NCBI RefSeq assembly: GCF_025655475.1
Contig: NZ_JAHTIK010000001.1
Location: 278,998 to 342,997, forward strand
DNA length: 64,000 nt
Source: Kitasatospora sp. DSM 101779
Lineage (GTDB): Bacteria > Actinomycetota > Actinomycetes > Streptomycetales > Streptomycetaceae
Reading direction: 5' to 3'
Below are positions 45,204 to 54,489 of this stretch, piece after piece. The notes beneath the pieces were generated by a model. That model ran no database searches, was not told the origin of the DNA, and saw only the letters and a program-made list of their open reading frames with translations. Both the position numbers and the translations under genes were made by a program. Numbering within the stretch: position 1 is the stretch's first letter; the number at the start of each line of letters is the position of its first letter.

Positions 45204-47215
45204 GAGGGCACCCAGCCGCGGATCTCGTGGGCGGCCAGGGGGCGTTCGAGCTTGTCGGCCTCGATCCTCGCGGCGTCGAGGACGTGGCGCATGCCCACGG
45301 GCCCGCCCTCGTCGGCGGCGAGGAAGGCCGCGTGCAGCGCCAGTTGGGCGATGGTGCCGCCGCTGACGGCTAGTTGGGCGAGGCGGCGGGGGTCGAGTCC
45401 CTCGGTGGGCACGCCCGGCGGGAACGCCCCGGCCCACAGCCGGGTGCGCTGCTCGGCGTCCGGGAAGGGGAACGTCACCACGAACCGCATCCGGCGGACG
45501 AAGGCGGGGTCGATCGACTCGCGGGCGTTCGTGGTGAGGATCGCGATGCCGCAGAAGGTCTCCAGCCGTTGCAGCAGGTACGAGACCTCCAGGTTGGCGT
45601 AGCGGTCCCGGCTGTCCCGCACCTGGGTGCGTTTGGCGAAGAGGGCGTCGCCCTCGTCGAACAGCAGCACCGAGCCGGACTCGGCCGCGTCGAACAGCCG
45701 GGCGAGGTGTTTCTCGGTCTCGCCGATGTACTTGCTGACCACCTGGCTGAGGTCGGCGGCGATCACGTCGAGGCCCAGCTCGTGGGCGACCGCCTCGGCG
45801 GCGGTGGTCTTGCCGGTGCCGCTCGGGCCGGCGAACAGCGCGGTGACCGCGAGGCCGCGGCCGCGTTCGGCGTACCCCCAGTCGCCGTGCACCCGTCGCC
45901 GTCGGCGTACGTGGGCGAGCAGGGCGCGCAGCGCACGGTTCGCCTGATCGGGCAGGACGAGGTCGTCGAGGGCGGCCACCGGGCGGCGCACCGTCGCGAG
46001 GCCGTGCAGCGGCCGTGCGGCGAGGGCCCGGCAGGCCGTCGCGACATCCGCGGCGGCGCTCCGCGGCGTGGTGGTGTGCGTGCCGGTCTCCGTCGACGGT
46101 CCGGTGCCTTCGGGGCCGACGGCCGTGGGAGCGGCGGCGAGCCGGCCGGTGCGCTCGACGGCCAGCGCGATGCCGGCCGGGGTGAGCGGATGCCGCTCGG
46201 CGAGCTCGGCCGGGTCGCCGGCGAGGTCCGCGGTGCGCAGGGCGGCGGCGAACAGGTCGCGGCGTTCGGCCGCCGAGGCGGACGGCAGCCGCAGCACGGG
46301 GAGGTCGCTGCCGGGCGGCGCCTCGTCCGCAGACAGGACGACGGGGACGCCGAGCGGTGCTCCGGCGGCCAGCAGCCGCACGCAGCGCGGCAGGGACTCG
46401 GCGCTCCCCTCGACGAGCAGCAGCCGCAGGCCGAGCCCCGCCTCACGGGCGAGCAGGCGGGCCAGGGTGTCCGTGGCGGGGGCGGTGTCGGGCAGGTCGA
46501 GGCCGTCGACGGCGAGGACGGTGAGCCCGATCCGCGCGGCGGCGTCGACGGCGGCCTGGCGGCGGGTCAGCCGGTCCTCGCCGGTGAGCAGGCACCCTTC
46601 GGTACCTGGGGCGGGGCGGACCAGTGCGGCCAGGGTCGCCACGGCGGCGGCCTGCCCGGGGGCCAGGAGGCAGGACGCGGCGACGAGGCGGGCACGGCCG
46701 GCCAGGCGGTCGTCCGTCGTGTCGGCGCCGAGCAGGGCGTGCAGGATCCGCTCGTCGACGGCGAGGGGCAGCTGCGGGAGGCCGCCGAACTCGGTGGGCG
46801 GCAGCTGGGCCGGCATGTCGAGCAGGCGCCAGCCCCGCAGCGGGGCGTCGGGCAGCAGGGCGCTCCAGTGCGCGTCCGGCAGTCCCGCGAGGGCCCGGGC
46901 GAAGGTGACCGGTCCGGTCGCCGTGGGCAGCCCCAGTTCGGGGGCGGCGGCCGCGAGCAGCACGTCCCGCTCGAACGCGGTGAGGGTGAACAGCCCGCAC
47001 AGCCGGTCGAGGGCCGTGGGCAGGCCGGTCGCCGCCCGGACCTCGGCGGCGAGCAGCCCGGCGGCGCGGGCCGGTTCGTCCGCGTCGTCGGGTCGTGCGT
47101 CGAGGCGGGCCGCCACGGCAGCGGCGGCGAGCGCGAGGTGCTGCTGGTTGTCACGGGCCCACGCATGATCGCGGTCGGCCGCCTCGGGCCGGGGTTCGGT
47201 GTCGGAGAGGGTCAC
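45200..47215 (-). CDS. eCIS AAA+ ATPase (Afp15-like)
   Basis: The 671-aa protein has a winged N-terminal region and a C-terminal AAA+ module with Walker A GPSGTGKT (~460), Walker B LLFDEGDALF (~515), and sensor/arginine motifs (AILTTNARESIDPAFVRRMRF). In R-type tailocin-like eCIS clusters this ATPase assists particle assembly or payload handling. GTG 47215 overlaps the preceding stop. The long middle insert is variable, as in relatives. Confidence 0.9.
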   Translation of the reverse strand: MTLSDTEPRPEAADRDHAWARDNQQHLALAAAAVAARLDARPDDADEPARAAGLLAAEVRAATGLPTALDRLCGLFTLTAFERDVLLAAAAPELGLPTATGPVTFARALAGLPDAHWSALLPDAPLRGWRLLDMPAQLPPTEFGGLPQLPLAVDERILHALLGADTTDDRLAGRARLVAASCLLAPGQAAAVATLAALVRPAPGTEGCLLTGEDRLTRRQAAVDAAARIGLTVLAVDGLDLPDTAPATDTLARLLAREAGLGLRLLLVEGSAESLPRCVRLLAAGAPLGVPVVLSADEAPPGSDLPVLRLPSASAAERRDLFAAALRTADLAGDPAELAERHPLTPAGIALAVERTGRLAAAPTAVGPEGTGPSTETGTHTTTPRSAAADVATACRALAARPLHGLATVRRPVAALDDLVLPDQANRALRALLAHVRRRRRVHGDWGYAERGRGLAVTALFAGPSGTGKTTAAEAVAHELGLDVIAADLSQVVSKYIGETEKHLARLFDAAESGSVLLFDEGDALFAKRTQVRDSRDRYANLEVSYLLQRLETFCGIAILTTNARESIDPAFVRRMRFVVTFPFPDAEQRTRLWAGAFPPGVPTEGLDPRRLAQLAVSGGTIAQLALHAAFLAADEGGPVGMRHVLDAARIEADKLERPLAAHEIRGWVPS

Positions 47216-48459
47216 AGGGTCACCACCGGAAGGACGTACAGGCCGTTGGGGTCCAGGTTCGGGATGCTGCGCGCGCCGTCGACCTCGAGCGTGACGCGGT
47301 AGGGGCCTGCGGGGGCGTCGGTCACCGTGAAGTCCGCCTGTGTGGTGGGGGGATGGCCGACCGGCAGGTCGGCCGCCAGGGCGAGCGACACCGCCGATCC
47401 GGGCGTGGTGGCGTCCAGCAGCAGCCGTACCCGGTTGGTGGGCCCGACCGGTGGGGTGACGGCGGCGGAGACCGTTCCGGTGCGCAGGCCCGGCTGGTGG
47501 CCGGTGGCGGTGGCGGCGGTGATCGCACCGAGGGCGGGGACCACCAGCACCACGACGGGTGCGCTCACCTGCGAAGGGCGTGTCGCGGACAGGGCGGGCT
47601 GTGCCGGCGGTCCGCTCCGGCGCACCGAGATGCGCCGCCGGCCGGGGGCGAGAGCCGGCGACGCCAGGACGAGGTGCGTGTCGTCCACGGCCGTGACACC
47701 GGTGACCGGGGCGCCGTCGACCAGCACCTCGCTCGTCTCCCCCGGGCGGGCGGCGAGGGCGTGGCCGTGGAGGTGGAGATCGGGCATGGGGTTGGCGGCC
47801 CGGACGGGCGCCCCCCTGCCCTCGGGTCCTGCGACTCCGTCCAGCCGCGGCGGGGCGAAGGGGGCGGCTCCGGCGAGGACGGTGCGGACGGGGAGGACCG
47901 CGCCGGGGTCCCCGTCGCCGTCCACGAGCACGGGGCCGGCGGCGACGGCCAGCGTCACCGTGAAGGTGGCGGGCGGGAAGAGGGCCCACAGCCGGGTCAG
48001 TTCGTCGGTCGAGAGGGCCTCCGGAGTGACGCGCACCGGCTCGTCGGCCCGGGCCAGGTCGTTGTCGGCGATCTCGGGATGGGCCGTCTCGGCCTCGGCG
48101 AGCAGGGTGTCGGTGAGGTGGGGGACGGTGTGCAGCGCCGCTGCCGCCCGGGCCAGGAGCCGCTGCGTCTCCCACTCGTTGGTGCCGCGGAAGGTGAACA
48201 GGTAGTGCAGGTCGAGTGCCGCCCTCGGCTTCTGCCGGAGCTGACCGGCGGAGGAGCGGGTGGGCAGGTCGGCGAGGGACAGGGTCGCGTTGCGGCTGAC
48301 CCGGTAGAGGTGCACACCGACGCGGGCGTGGTCCCCGGTGTCGTCGAGCGGGCCGGGGGCGACGACCGGCCCGGGGTTGATCCCGAGGCCGTTCACGGCG
48401 TTCTGGACGAGGGTGGTGAGAGCGGCGGTGACCGCGGCCACGGCCGTGGTGTTGCTCAT
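47212..48459 (-). CDS. DUF4255 (Pvc16-type) tail terminator/cap protein
   Basis: The 415-aa protein has an N-terminal DUF4255 domain (VHLYRVSRNATLSLADLPTR, ALDLHYLFTF, WETQRLLARAAAAL) of ~180 residues, corresponding to the Pvc16/Afp16 tube-terminating cap of eCIS particles. Extra C-terminal Ig-like beta domains follow (ANPMPDLHLHGHALAARPGE, then a PYRVTLEVDGARSI strand). The extension is longer than in Afp16 and may carry a host-facing or regulatory role (inference). Confidence 0.85.
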   Translation of the reverse strand: MSNTTAVAAVTAALTTLVQNAVNGLGINPGPVVAPGPLDDTGDHARVGVHLYRVSRNATLSLADLPTRSSAGQLRQKPRAALDLHYLFTFRGTNEWETQRLLARAAAALHTVPHLTDTLLAEAETAHPEIADNDLARADEPVRVTPEALSTDELTRLWALFPPATFTVTLAVAAGPVLVDGDGDPGAVLPVRTVLAGAAPFAPPRLDGVAGPEGRGAPVRAANPMPDLHLHGHALAARPGETSEVLVDGAPVTGVTAVDDTHLVLASPALAPGRRRISVRRSGPPAQPALSATRPSQVSAPVVVLVVPALGAITAATATGHQPGLRTGTVSAAVTPPVGPTNRVRLLLDATTPGSAVSLALAADLPVGHPPTTQADFTVTDAPAGPYRVTLEVDGARSIPNLDPNGLYVLPVVTL

Positions 48460-48965
48460 CGGGTCCACCACAGCGTGCTCAGGTCGTCCAGGTCGGTGTA
48501 CCACTGCTCGGTGCCGGTGATCAGGCTTGCGGTGATCTCGGGTGCGGTCTGCGCGTCCTCGTCGAGGGTGGCGCGCAGCCGCTCCAGGTAGTACTGGAGC
48601 AGGGGGTCGTTCCGGGCCGCGGCGCGGACAGCGTCGGCGTCGATGACGTCGGCCGTCGTCGCGCGCTCGGCCGTGTCGGCGTCGCAGGCGTCGTTGGCGG
48701 CGGTGATGAGCGCGTCGAGCTCCTTCCCGACCTGATCGAGGAGGGCGTCCAGGGGGCCGTCCGCCCCGTCGTCGTCCCGCATCTCGGCGAGCCGTGGCAC
48801 GACCACGATCATTCCCGGCCGCAGCCGGTCGGGGTCGATGCCCGGATTGGCCTCGCGGATCGCCCGGACGACCCTGTCCTTCGCCGCCTCGGACGTTCTG
48901 GTCTTCACGAGCCGGGCAGCGAGGGCTGCGACGGTCTTCTCCTGCTCGACGACGACGATCGGCAT
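48456..48965 (-). CDS. LysM-like eCIS protein
   Basis: The 169-aa protein starts MPIVVVEQEKTVAALAARLV and has REANPGIDPDRLRPGMIVVV, a LysM-like turn ending in VPRL. The C-terminal half is helical and acidic (ALLDQVGKELDALITAANDA) and ends with Trp residues (LSTLWWTR). It may connect the baseplate to other parts. GGAAGGA precedes ATG. It is the only gene in the operon with a sizeable leader gap (87 nt) before it. Confidence 0.65.
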   Translation of the reverse strand: MPIVVVEQEKTVAALAARLVKTRTSEAAKDRVVRAIREANPGIDPDRLRPGMIVVVPRLAEMRDDDGADGPLDALLDQVGKELDALITAANDACDADTAERATTADVIDADAVRAAARNDPLLQYYLERLRATLDEDAQTAPEITASLITGTEQWYTDLDDLSTLWWTR

Positions 48966-49052
48966 CGGTGCGGGTCCTTCCGGCGGTTGGGTCGGGTGGA
49001 TCGGGGTGCGGGGATGCGGGCGGCCCCTCGGGGCGGGGCGGCGGACCGGTCG

Positions 49053-52000
49053 TCAGAGCACGCCCCGGACGTTGAGCTTCAGCCACTTGGGGTCGATGAG
49101 GTTCTCCGGGTCGATGCCGCCGCTGGTGATGTTGCCGAGCACGGCGAGGAACTGCGGGTCGACCTCGAGGAGGATCGACGGGAAGCCGCCCCTGGCGCGG
49201 TTGCCGGTCACGGTCGCGGTCGTGGCCCGCACGACGAGCGCGGGCGGGTCCGAGTCGCCGTGCTGCCGGAACTGGTTGGCGCTGACCACGGCGTCCCCGG
49301 CCACGTCGATCCGCGCCGCGGGGTGTTCGGCGGCGCCGGTGAGGGTGTTGGCGGAGACGGTCGCGCTGACGTCCTGCGAGGCGTGGGCGAACGCGGTGTT
49401 CTGCCCGACGAGGTAGGCGACCCGGTCGCCGAGGACGGAGACGTACGGGCCGATGTGCGCGGTGCGGATCTGCGGGGTGTCCGGGTCCGGGTCGTCGTCC
49501 ACGGGGTCGTCGCCCACCAGCAGGCCGCTCCACGGGTTGTGCCCGTCGTCGTCGACGTCCGCGGGGATCCGCCGGCAGACGTTGCCCTCGACGGTGGTGC
49601 GGGCGTACACGGAAACGTGGATGCCGATGCACCGGTCGTCCTCGCCGGGGTCGGCCGGGCCGATCCCCTCGACGAGGTTGCCGTGGATCCGGGACTCCCG
49701 GCAGGCCAGCAGGGCCACCCCGGTCCTGCGGTCCGGATCGCCGCCCTCCTCGCCCCGGTCGCGCCGGTCGCCCTCCGTGCCCTCCTCGTCGTCCGTGGCC
49801 CCGGGGGGTTCGGTGGTGAGCCCGCGGACGGTGTTGGAGCCGACGAGCGCATGGGTCGCACCGACGATCCGGATGCCGTGGGTGCCGGTGGTTCCGCTCC
49901 ACTCGGGAGTGGCGACGTCCCGCAGGGTGTTGCCGACGATCACGGCGTCGGCGAGCCGGCCGCGTTCGGTGACCACGATGCCCCCCTCGCCCGCTCCTTC
50001 GACCGTGTTGTGCGAGACGTCGAGGTCGCCGGTGGGCACGCGCACGAGGATGCCGACCCGTCCGATCCGGCCGATGTGGTTGCCCGAGATGCGGGTGGTA
50101 CCGCGCAGGACGCCGGACTCGCCGCTGCGCACGACGATCCCGTGGCCGGAGCCCGTCTCCGGGTCCGGGTTGCCGGTGATCGTGTTGTCCCGCACGGTGT
50201 AGCCGCTCGCCCCCACCTCGATGCCGGTCCCCATGGTCTGCACGTGGTTGTCGGCGATGTCGAAGGAGGCCCACGGGGACAGCGCGCCGCGCAGCCGAAG
50301 ACCGGCGCCCTGTGCGAAGAGCACCGTGTTGCCGCGGACGGTGTTGCGGAGCACGTGGGCCGCGCTGCCGGCGAACTGCACGCCCGACCACCAGCACATC
50401 AGCAGGTTGCCGCTGATCTCCAGATCGGCCGTCAGCAGGTGCGCCCTGACGCCGTCGCCGTTGTCCAGGTACTCCCGGGCCTCGATGCCGATGCGGCCGG
50501 TGATGTCGCAGTCCTGGATGCGGGTGCGCAGGCATGCGTTGGACAGCTGGACGGCGGGGCCCTGGCCGCCGCCCTCCCCGTCGCCGCCGGCGATCAGCAC
50601 GGTGAGCCGCCGGACGGTGACCTCGGCCGCGACGGCGATCCTGATCCCCGGCCGGTGGCTGCTGGAGATCAGCGCGAAGTCCTCCAGGGTGACGAAGGCG
50701 GAGAGGCTGATGTCGAAGCCTCCGTCCCCGATGAGCAGGGTGGCGGGGCCGTGGCCGCGCACCCGCACCGACCGCGCCTGCCGGATCCGCACGGGTTCCT
50801 CGCCGAGGTGGTAGACGCCCGGCGCGAGGCAGACCGTGCCGCCGTCCTCCGCGACCCGGTCCACCGCCGCCTGCACGGTCAGGACACCGCTTGCGTGCGA
50901 GTCGGGGGTGACGCAGACGGTGCAGTCGCCGCAGTTCCCGTCGGTCGGCCACAGGGTGCGGCAGTCATCCGCAGTGGAGGGGAAGCTGACGACGGCCAGC
51001 CGGGCGTAGTGGTGGTGGACGCCCAAGGGGGGTGCCTGGTCGAGCTCCTCGACGGTGGCGGTGGCCGTGCGCGCGGTGAAGATCCAGTGGTCGCCGGAGC
51101 GGAGGGCGCCGTCGGGGGCGTCGAGCGTGACGGTGATGCCGTGTTCCAGGACGACAGCCACTCCCCCGGTCGGCACCGTGACGACCCCGGTGGAGCCGGG
51201 GGCGTCGAGGTCCCCGAGTACGGCGCCCGTGCCGCTCCTGATCCTGCCCGCCTGGTCCCACCGGCGGATGCGCAGGTTCCGCCGGAGCGCCTCGTCGGTG
51301 GTCGCCGGCAGGTCGCCGGGGAGGGCGGGGGTGAAGGAGACCGTCCCGTCGTCGTGGACCGTGGTGATCCGGCGCATCTCACCGGGCTGCTCGTCGAGTT
51401 CCCGGTGGTCGTCGAGGATCTCGACCCAGTCGTTCTCGCGCAGGCCGAGCACCGTGTCACGGCCCAGGTGCTCGGGTCGCAGACGGTCGGGGGCCGCGAC
51501 CTCGACCACCCGCATGGCGACGGAGCCGTTGTCGCGCGACCACTTGAAGGTGGCGGTGCCGGGGGCTCCGCCGTCGTGGACCTCGACCCGGTAGGTCTGG
51601 TTCTCCAGCCCTCGGTAGTCGCCGCCGGGCGGCAGCGAGCAGGGGTCGTCGTCGGCCGCCACGGCGACCGTGCCGGTGGTGAGCCGTCCCGCGGAGGGGG
51701 CGGTGACGTCGGCCCAGCCGGGGATGTCCTCGTCCCTGGTGCCGCAGTCGATGCCCGGGGTGTCGGGCTCGTGGACGCGCACCCGCCACACGGTCTGGGT
51801 GCGGGCGGTGGTGTCGACCCCCACCGCCTCCTCGACCAGGTCCGGCGCCTGCACCGGGGTGACCTCGCGCTGCCACACGTCCAGGTAGACCAGGTGGGTG
51901 CCGCAGTCGGGCACGTCCTCCGGGGCCGGCCAGTAGGGCTGTTCCTCGTACGGGGTGTCCTGCGTGCGCACGGTGTCGGCGAGCAGCGGGTCGAAGGCGG

Positions 52001-52310
52001 TGTCGCCGGTGCCGTGGTTCTCGGCGAGCAGGCCGTCGACGTACATCCGGCCGCGGCCGATGGTCATGCCGTCGGCCGAGCTGGTGATCAGGAAGGCGTC
52101 GGGGGTCGTCCGGGGGACGACGGCGACGCCGGTGGACCCGTCCGCGACCCCGGGGGTGCCGAGGTCGGCGGCGGCGGCGCGCAGCCGGCGGTCGACGATC
52201 GCCACGAACTCGTTCCAGTCGGAGTCGAGCAGCAGTCGGCCCTGCTGCATGACGACGCCGGAGTGGTCGCGCAGCGCGTCGAACCGCACGCGGCTCAGAT
52301 CGGCTCCCAT
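49053..52310 (-). CDS. DUF6519/right-handed beta-helix protein of eCIS; candidate fibre or payload
   Basis: The 1085-aa protein begins with MGADLSRVRFDALRDHSGVV and MQQGRLLLDSDWNE, the DUF6519 signature. After ~500 residues of mixed folds it turns into a long right-handed parallel beta-helix with repeats such as VHVLRNTVRGN-like, GNTVLFAQGAGLRL, GTTRISGNHIGRIGRVGIL and DVSHNTVEGAGEGGI. A beta-helix of this size suits a tail-fibre, spike or pectin-lyase-like enzyme; no catalytic triad was identified. CAAGGAGG precedes the ATG. Only 16 nt separate it from the preceding gene. Confidence 0.78.
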   Translation of the reverse strand: MGADLSRVRFDALRDHSGVVMQQGRLLLDSDWNEFVAIVDRRLRAAAADLGTPGVADGSTGVAVVPRTTPDAFLITSSADGMTIGRGRMYVDGLLAENHGTGDTAFDPLLADTVRTQDTPYEEQPYWPAPEDVPDCGTHLVYLDVWQREVTPVQAPDLVEEAVGVDTTARTQTVWRVRVHEPDTPGIDCGTRDEDIPGWADVTAPSAGRLTTGTVAVAADDDPCSLPPGGDYRGLENQTYRVEVHDGGAPGTATFKWSRDNGSVAMRVVEVAAPDRLRPEHLGRDTVLGLRENDWVEILDDHRELDEQPGEMRRITTVHDDGTVSFTPALPGDLPATTDEALRRNLRIRRWDQAGRIRSGTGAVLGDLDAPGSTGVVTVPTGGVAVVLEHGITVTLDAPDGALRSGDHWIFTARTATATVEELDQAPPLGVHHHYARLAVVSFPSTADDCRTLWPTDGNCGDCTVCVTPDSHASGVLTVQAAVDRVAEDGGTVCLAPGVYHLGEEPVRIRQARSVRVRGHGPATLLIGDGGFDISLSAFVTLEDFALISSSHRPGIRIAVAAEVTVRRLTVLIAGGDGEGGGQGPAVQLSNACLRTRIQDCDITGRIGIEAREYLDNGDGVRAHLLTADLEISGNLLMCWWSGVQFAGSAAHVLRNTVRGNTVLFAQGAGLRLRGALSPWASFDIADNHVQTMGTGIEVGASGYTVRDNTITGNPDPETGSGHGIVVRSGESGVLRGTTRISGNHIGRIGRVGILVRVPTGDLDVSHNTVEGAGEGGIVVTERGRLADAVIVGNTLRDVATPEWSGTTGTHGIRIVGATHALVGSNTVRGLTTEPPGATDDEEGTEGDRRDRGEEGGDPDRRTGVALLACRESRIHGNLVEGIGPADPGEDDRCIGIHVSVYARTTVEGNVCRRIPADVDDDGHNPWSGLLVGDDPVDDDPDPDTPQIRTAHIGPYVSVLGDRVAYLVGQNTAFAHASQDVSATVSANTLTGAAEHPAARIDVAGDAVVSANQFRQHGDSDPPALVVRATTATVTGNRARGGFPSILLEVDPQFLAVLGNITSGGIDPENLIDPKWLKLNVRGVL

Positions 52311-52326
52311 CGGGAGGCCTCCTTGC

Positions 52327-54489
52327 TCAGGTCGCGTAGAAGAAGCCCGCTTCGAGTCCGAAGCGGAGGTACTCGTCGAGCCGCAGCAGGAGGTCGCTCT
52401 CCCGCTGCGGGGTGAACAGCAGATGGGTGGCGCCCATCTCGCTCTCGTCGTCGGCACCGCGCCGGACGGCGTCCGGGGTGGCGGTGCCGAGCTGGGCGTA
52501 CGCGGGGTCGCCGAACCGGAGCGAGGTGAAGTACGGGCGGGTGCCGGGCGGGTCTGCGGGGTCCGGGCGGCAGCGGTGGCGGCGGCCGGTGCGGGAGTCC
52601 GGCGGCAGGTAGCTGAAGCGCAGGCATCCCTGCTGGCGACGGCGGGCCCACACGGCGGCCTCCCGGGCGTCGCCCGGGGCGAGTTCGGCGACGAACAGGG
52701 AGTTGGACGCGTCGAGCTCGACGGCGTGGATGCCGCCGACGACGGTGGACTCGTACAGGTGGAGGCGGCTGCCGGGCTCCACGCCGCCGCCGGTGGCCTG
52801 CGCGGTCGTGTCGGGGACGGTCCGCGGGCCGCCGTCGGGCGGTGCGGCGCGTCCGCAGTGGGCGACGGCCGTCGGGGCGGAGGCGTCGACGACGCAGTCG
52901 GTGAGGGTGATGTCGGCACCCTCGACGGCGACGATCGGCCCGAGGACGCATCGGTTCAGCCGCACGGTGGCGAAGGGGTCGAGGACGAGCAGGGAGGCCC
53001 GCTCGGGGTGGGCCGGCCGCCCGTCCGCGGTCCGGCTCTGGCCGGGGACGAGGGTGCAGTCGTTCAGTTCCACGGTGCGGCTGCCGCCGTCGCCCTGCTC
53101 CTCCAGGACGACGGGTCCGTCGGCGAGCAGGAGCCCGTCGAGGACGACCGTGGTGCGCGGGCCCATCGCGAGCCGCAGGCCGTCCGGGACGACGACCGTG
53201 GGACGGGCGCCCTCGTCTGCGCGCACCCACACGACGGTGTCGGGGCTGCCCGCCCCGGCCGTGGTGGTGCGCACGGTGTGCAGGTCCTGGTACCGGTCGG
53301 AGTCGGTGAGGCGCAGCGTGCCGCCGCCGGCGAGCCCGTCGAGCAGGGCCTGTGGCGCCGCGCCGTCGGCGGCCTCGCGGTGCGGCGGGGGTGGCGTCGC
53401 CGCGCTGCGCGCCGAACCCCGGGCGCCCAACGGCACGGCGAGTCCGTAGTGGTGGGTGGCGACGGGCTTGGTGCCCTGGGGGACGGCCGTGCCGAAGGAC
53501 ACCCGTCCGAGCTCGGGGTCGACGGCGACCTTGCCCGGGGCGGGCTCGTGCGCCCATGCGTCGCCGCCGGGCACGTCGGACAGGTCGCAGACGGTGACGT
53601 CGGCGGCCGGCACGGGGGTGAAGTCCCAGGTGCCGGCGGCGTTGCGCACGCCCGTCGACAGCAGGAGGTGACGCTCGCTGCCGTAGGAGGCGTCGAGGTG
53701 GGCCGCGAGCCGGCGGCGGGTGAGCGGGAGCGGGACGTCCTCGGGCTCGGCGAGGTGGGTGATCTCCTCCTCGGTGCGCGGCGCGCCGAAGAGTGTCGAG
53801 TCGCTGCCCAGCGTGTCGAATCGGTAGCGGCGCCGGTCACCGGCGGCGTGCGGGGTGAGCGGTGTCCGGTCGAGGCGCACGGCCTGGGTGCGCCACAGGA
53901 AGATGCCGACGTTCGGGACGGCGTAGCGACCCGCGCGGCGCGGTGGCGGGGTGGCGACGGCGCGCACGTCGGCGGTGTGGGCGAGGTCGTCGAAGGCCCC
54001 GTTCATCCGGGTGCCCCAGGACAGGGCCTCCTGGTCGCGCATGCCGGGGGTGGCGCGTGCGTGCGGCCTGGTGTGGTTCATGTACTGGGTGGTCACCAGG
54101 CGTTCGAAGAACTCGACGGTGCGGGCCGGCCATCCGGTGACGTCCCGGGCCAGCTGCTCCAGGGCGGCGGCGGTGCCCTTGCGGCGGCGGTAGGCGATGG
54201 TGTGGGCGACCTCTGCGCGGGGCGAGCGCACCTTGTCCGCCACGCCGTGCAGCGGGCGGTAGCCGACGAGGTCGCCGATGTACGGTGCCACCCAGGGCGC
54301 GCAGGTCTCGATGAACTGGTCGTCGTAGAGCTGTTCCAGGTCCTCCTCCAGGACCTCCAGCTGGGTGGCGAGCACGGCGGCGAACTCGCGCAGCACGCCG
54401 TCCCGTTCGGCGTCGCGCAGCCGGTACACCGCCGGCAGCAGGGCGTACAGCCGGTCGGCGGCGGCGGGTTCGGGCTGAGGTGTGGTCAC
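52327..54489 (-). CDS. Phage tail protein I-like eCIS protein with beta-rich C-terminus
   Basis: The 720-aa protein has an N-terminal P2 gpI/tail-protein-I-like domain: YALLPAVYRLRDAERDGVL, LATQLEVLEEDLEQLYDDQF and APWVAPYIGDLVGYRPLHG. These usually link baseplate wedge proteins to tail fibres. The C-terminal part has beta-helix-like repeats (TVVLDGLLLADGPVVLEEQ, NDCTLVPG) before an ending FGLEAGFFYAT. It could act as baseplate-to-fibre adaptor, the next gene being the candidate fibre. GTG overlaps the previous stop. Confidence 0.8.
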   Translation of the reverse strand: MTTPQPEPAAADRLYALLPAVYRLRDAERDGVLREFAAVLATQLEVLEEDLEQLYDDQFIETCAPWVAPYIGDLVGYRPLHGVADKVRSPRAEVAHTIAYRRRKGTAAALEQLARDVTGWPARTVEFFERLVTTQYMNHTRPHARATPGMRDQEALSWGTRMNGAFDDLAHTADVRAVATPPPRRAGRYAVPNVGIFLWRTQAVRLDRTPLTPHAAGDRRRYRFDTLGSDSTLFGAPRTEEEITHLAEPEDVPLPLTRRRLAAHLDASYGSERHLLLSTGVRNAAGTWDFTPVPAADVTVCDLSDVPGGDAWAHEPAPGKVAVDPELGRVSFGTAVPQGTKPVATHHYGLAVPLGARGSARSAATPPPPHREAADGAAPQALLDGLAGGGTLRLTDSDRYQDLHTVRTTTAGAGSPDTVVWVRADEGARPTVVVPDGLRLAMGPRTTVVLDGLLLADGPVVLEEQGDGGSRTVELNDCTLVPGQSRTADGRPAHPERASLLVLDPFATVRLNRCVLGPIVAVEGADITLTDCVVDASAPTAVAHCGRAAPPDGGPRTVPDTTAQATGGGVEPGSRLHLYESTVVGGIHAVELDASNSLFVAELAPGDAREAAVWARRRQQGCLRFSYLPPDSRTGRRHRCRPDPADPPGTRPYFTSLRFGDPAYAQLGTATPDAVRRGADDESEMGATHLLFTPQRESDLLLRLDEYLRFGLEAGFFYAT

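Noticed and set aside
49053..49861. Overlapping alternative frames inside the beta-helix gene
   Set aside because: All are shadow frames with Arg/Pro/Ser/Thr bias; the 1085-aa frame carries the DUF6519 and beta-helix motifs.
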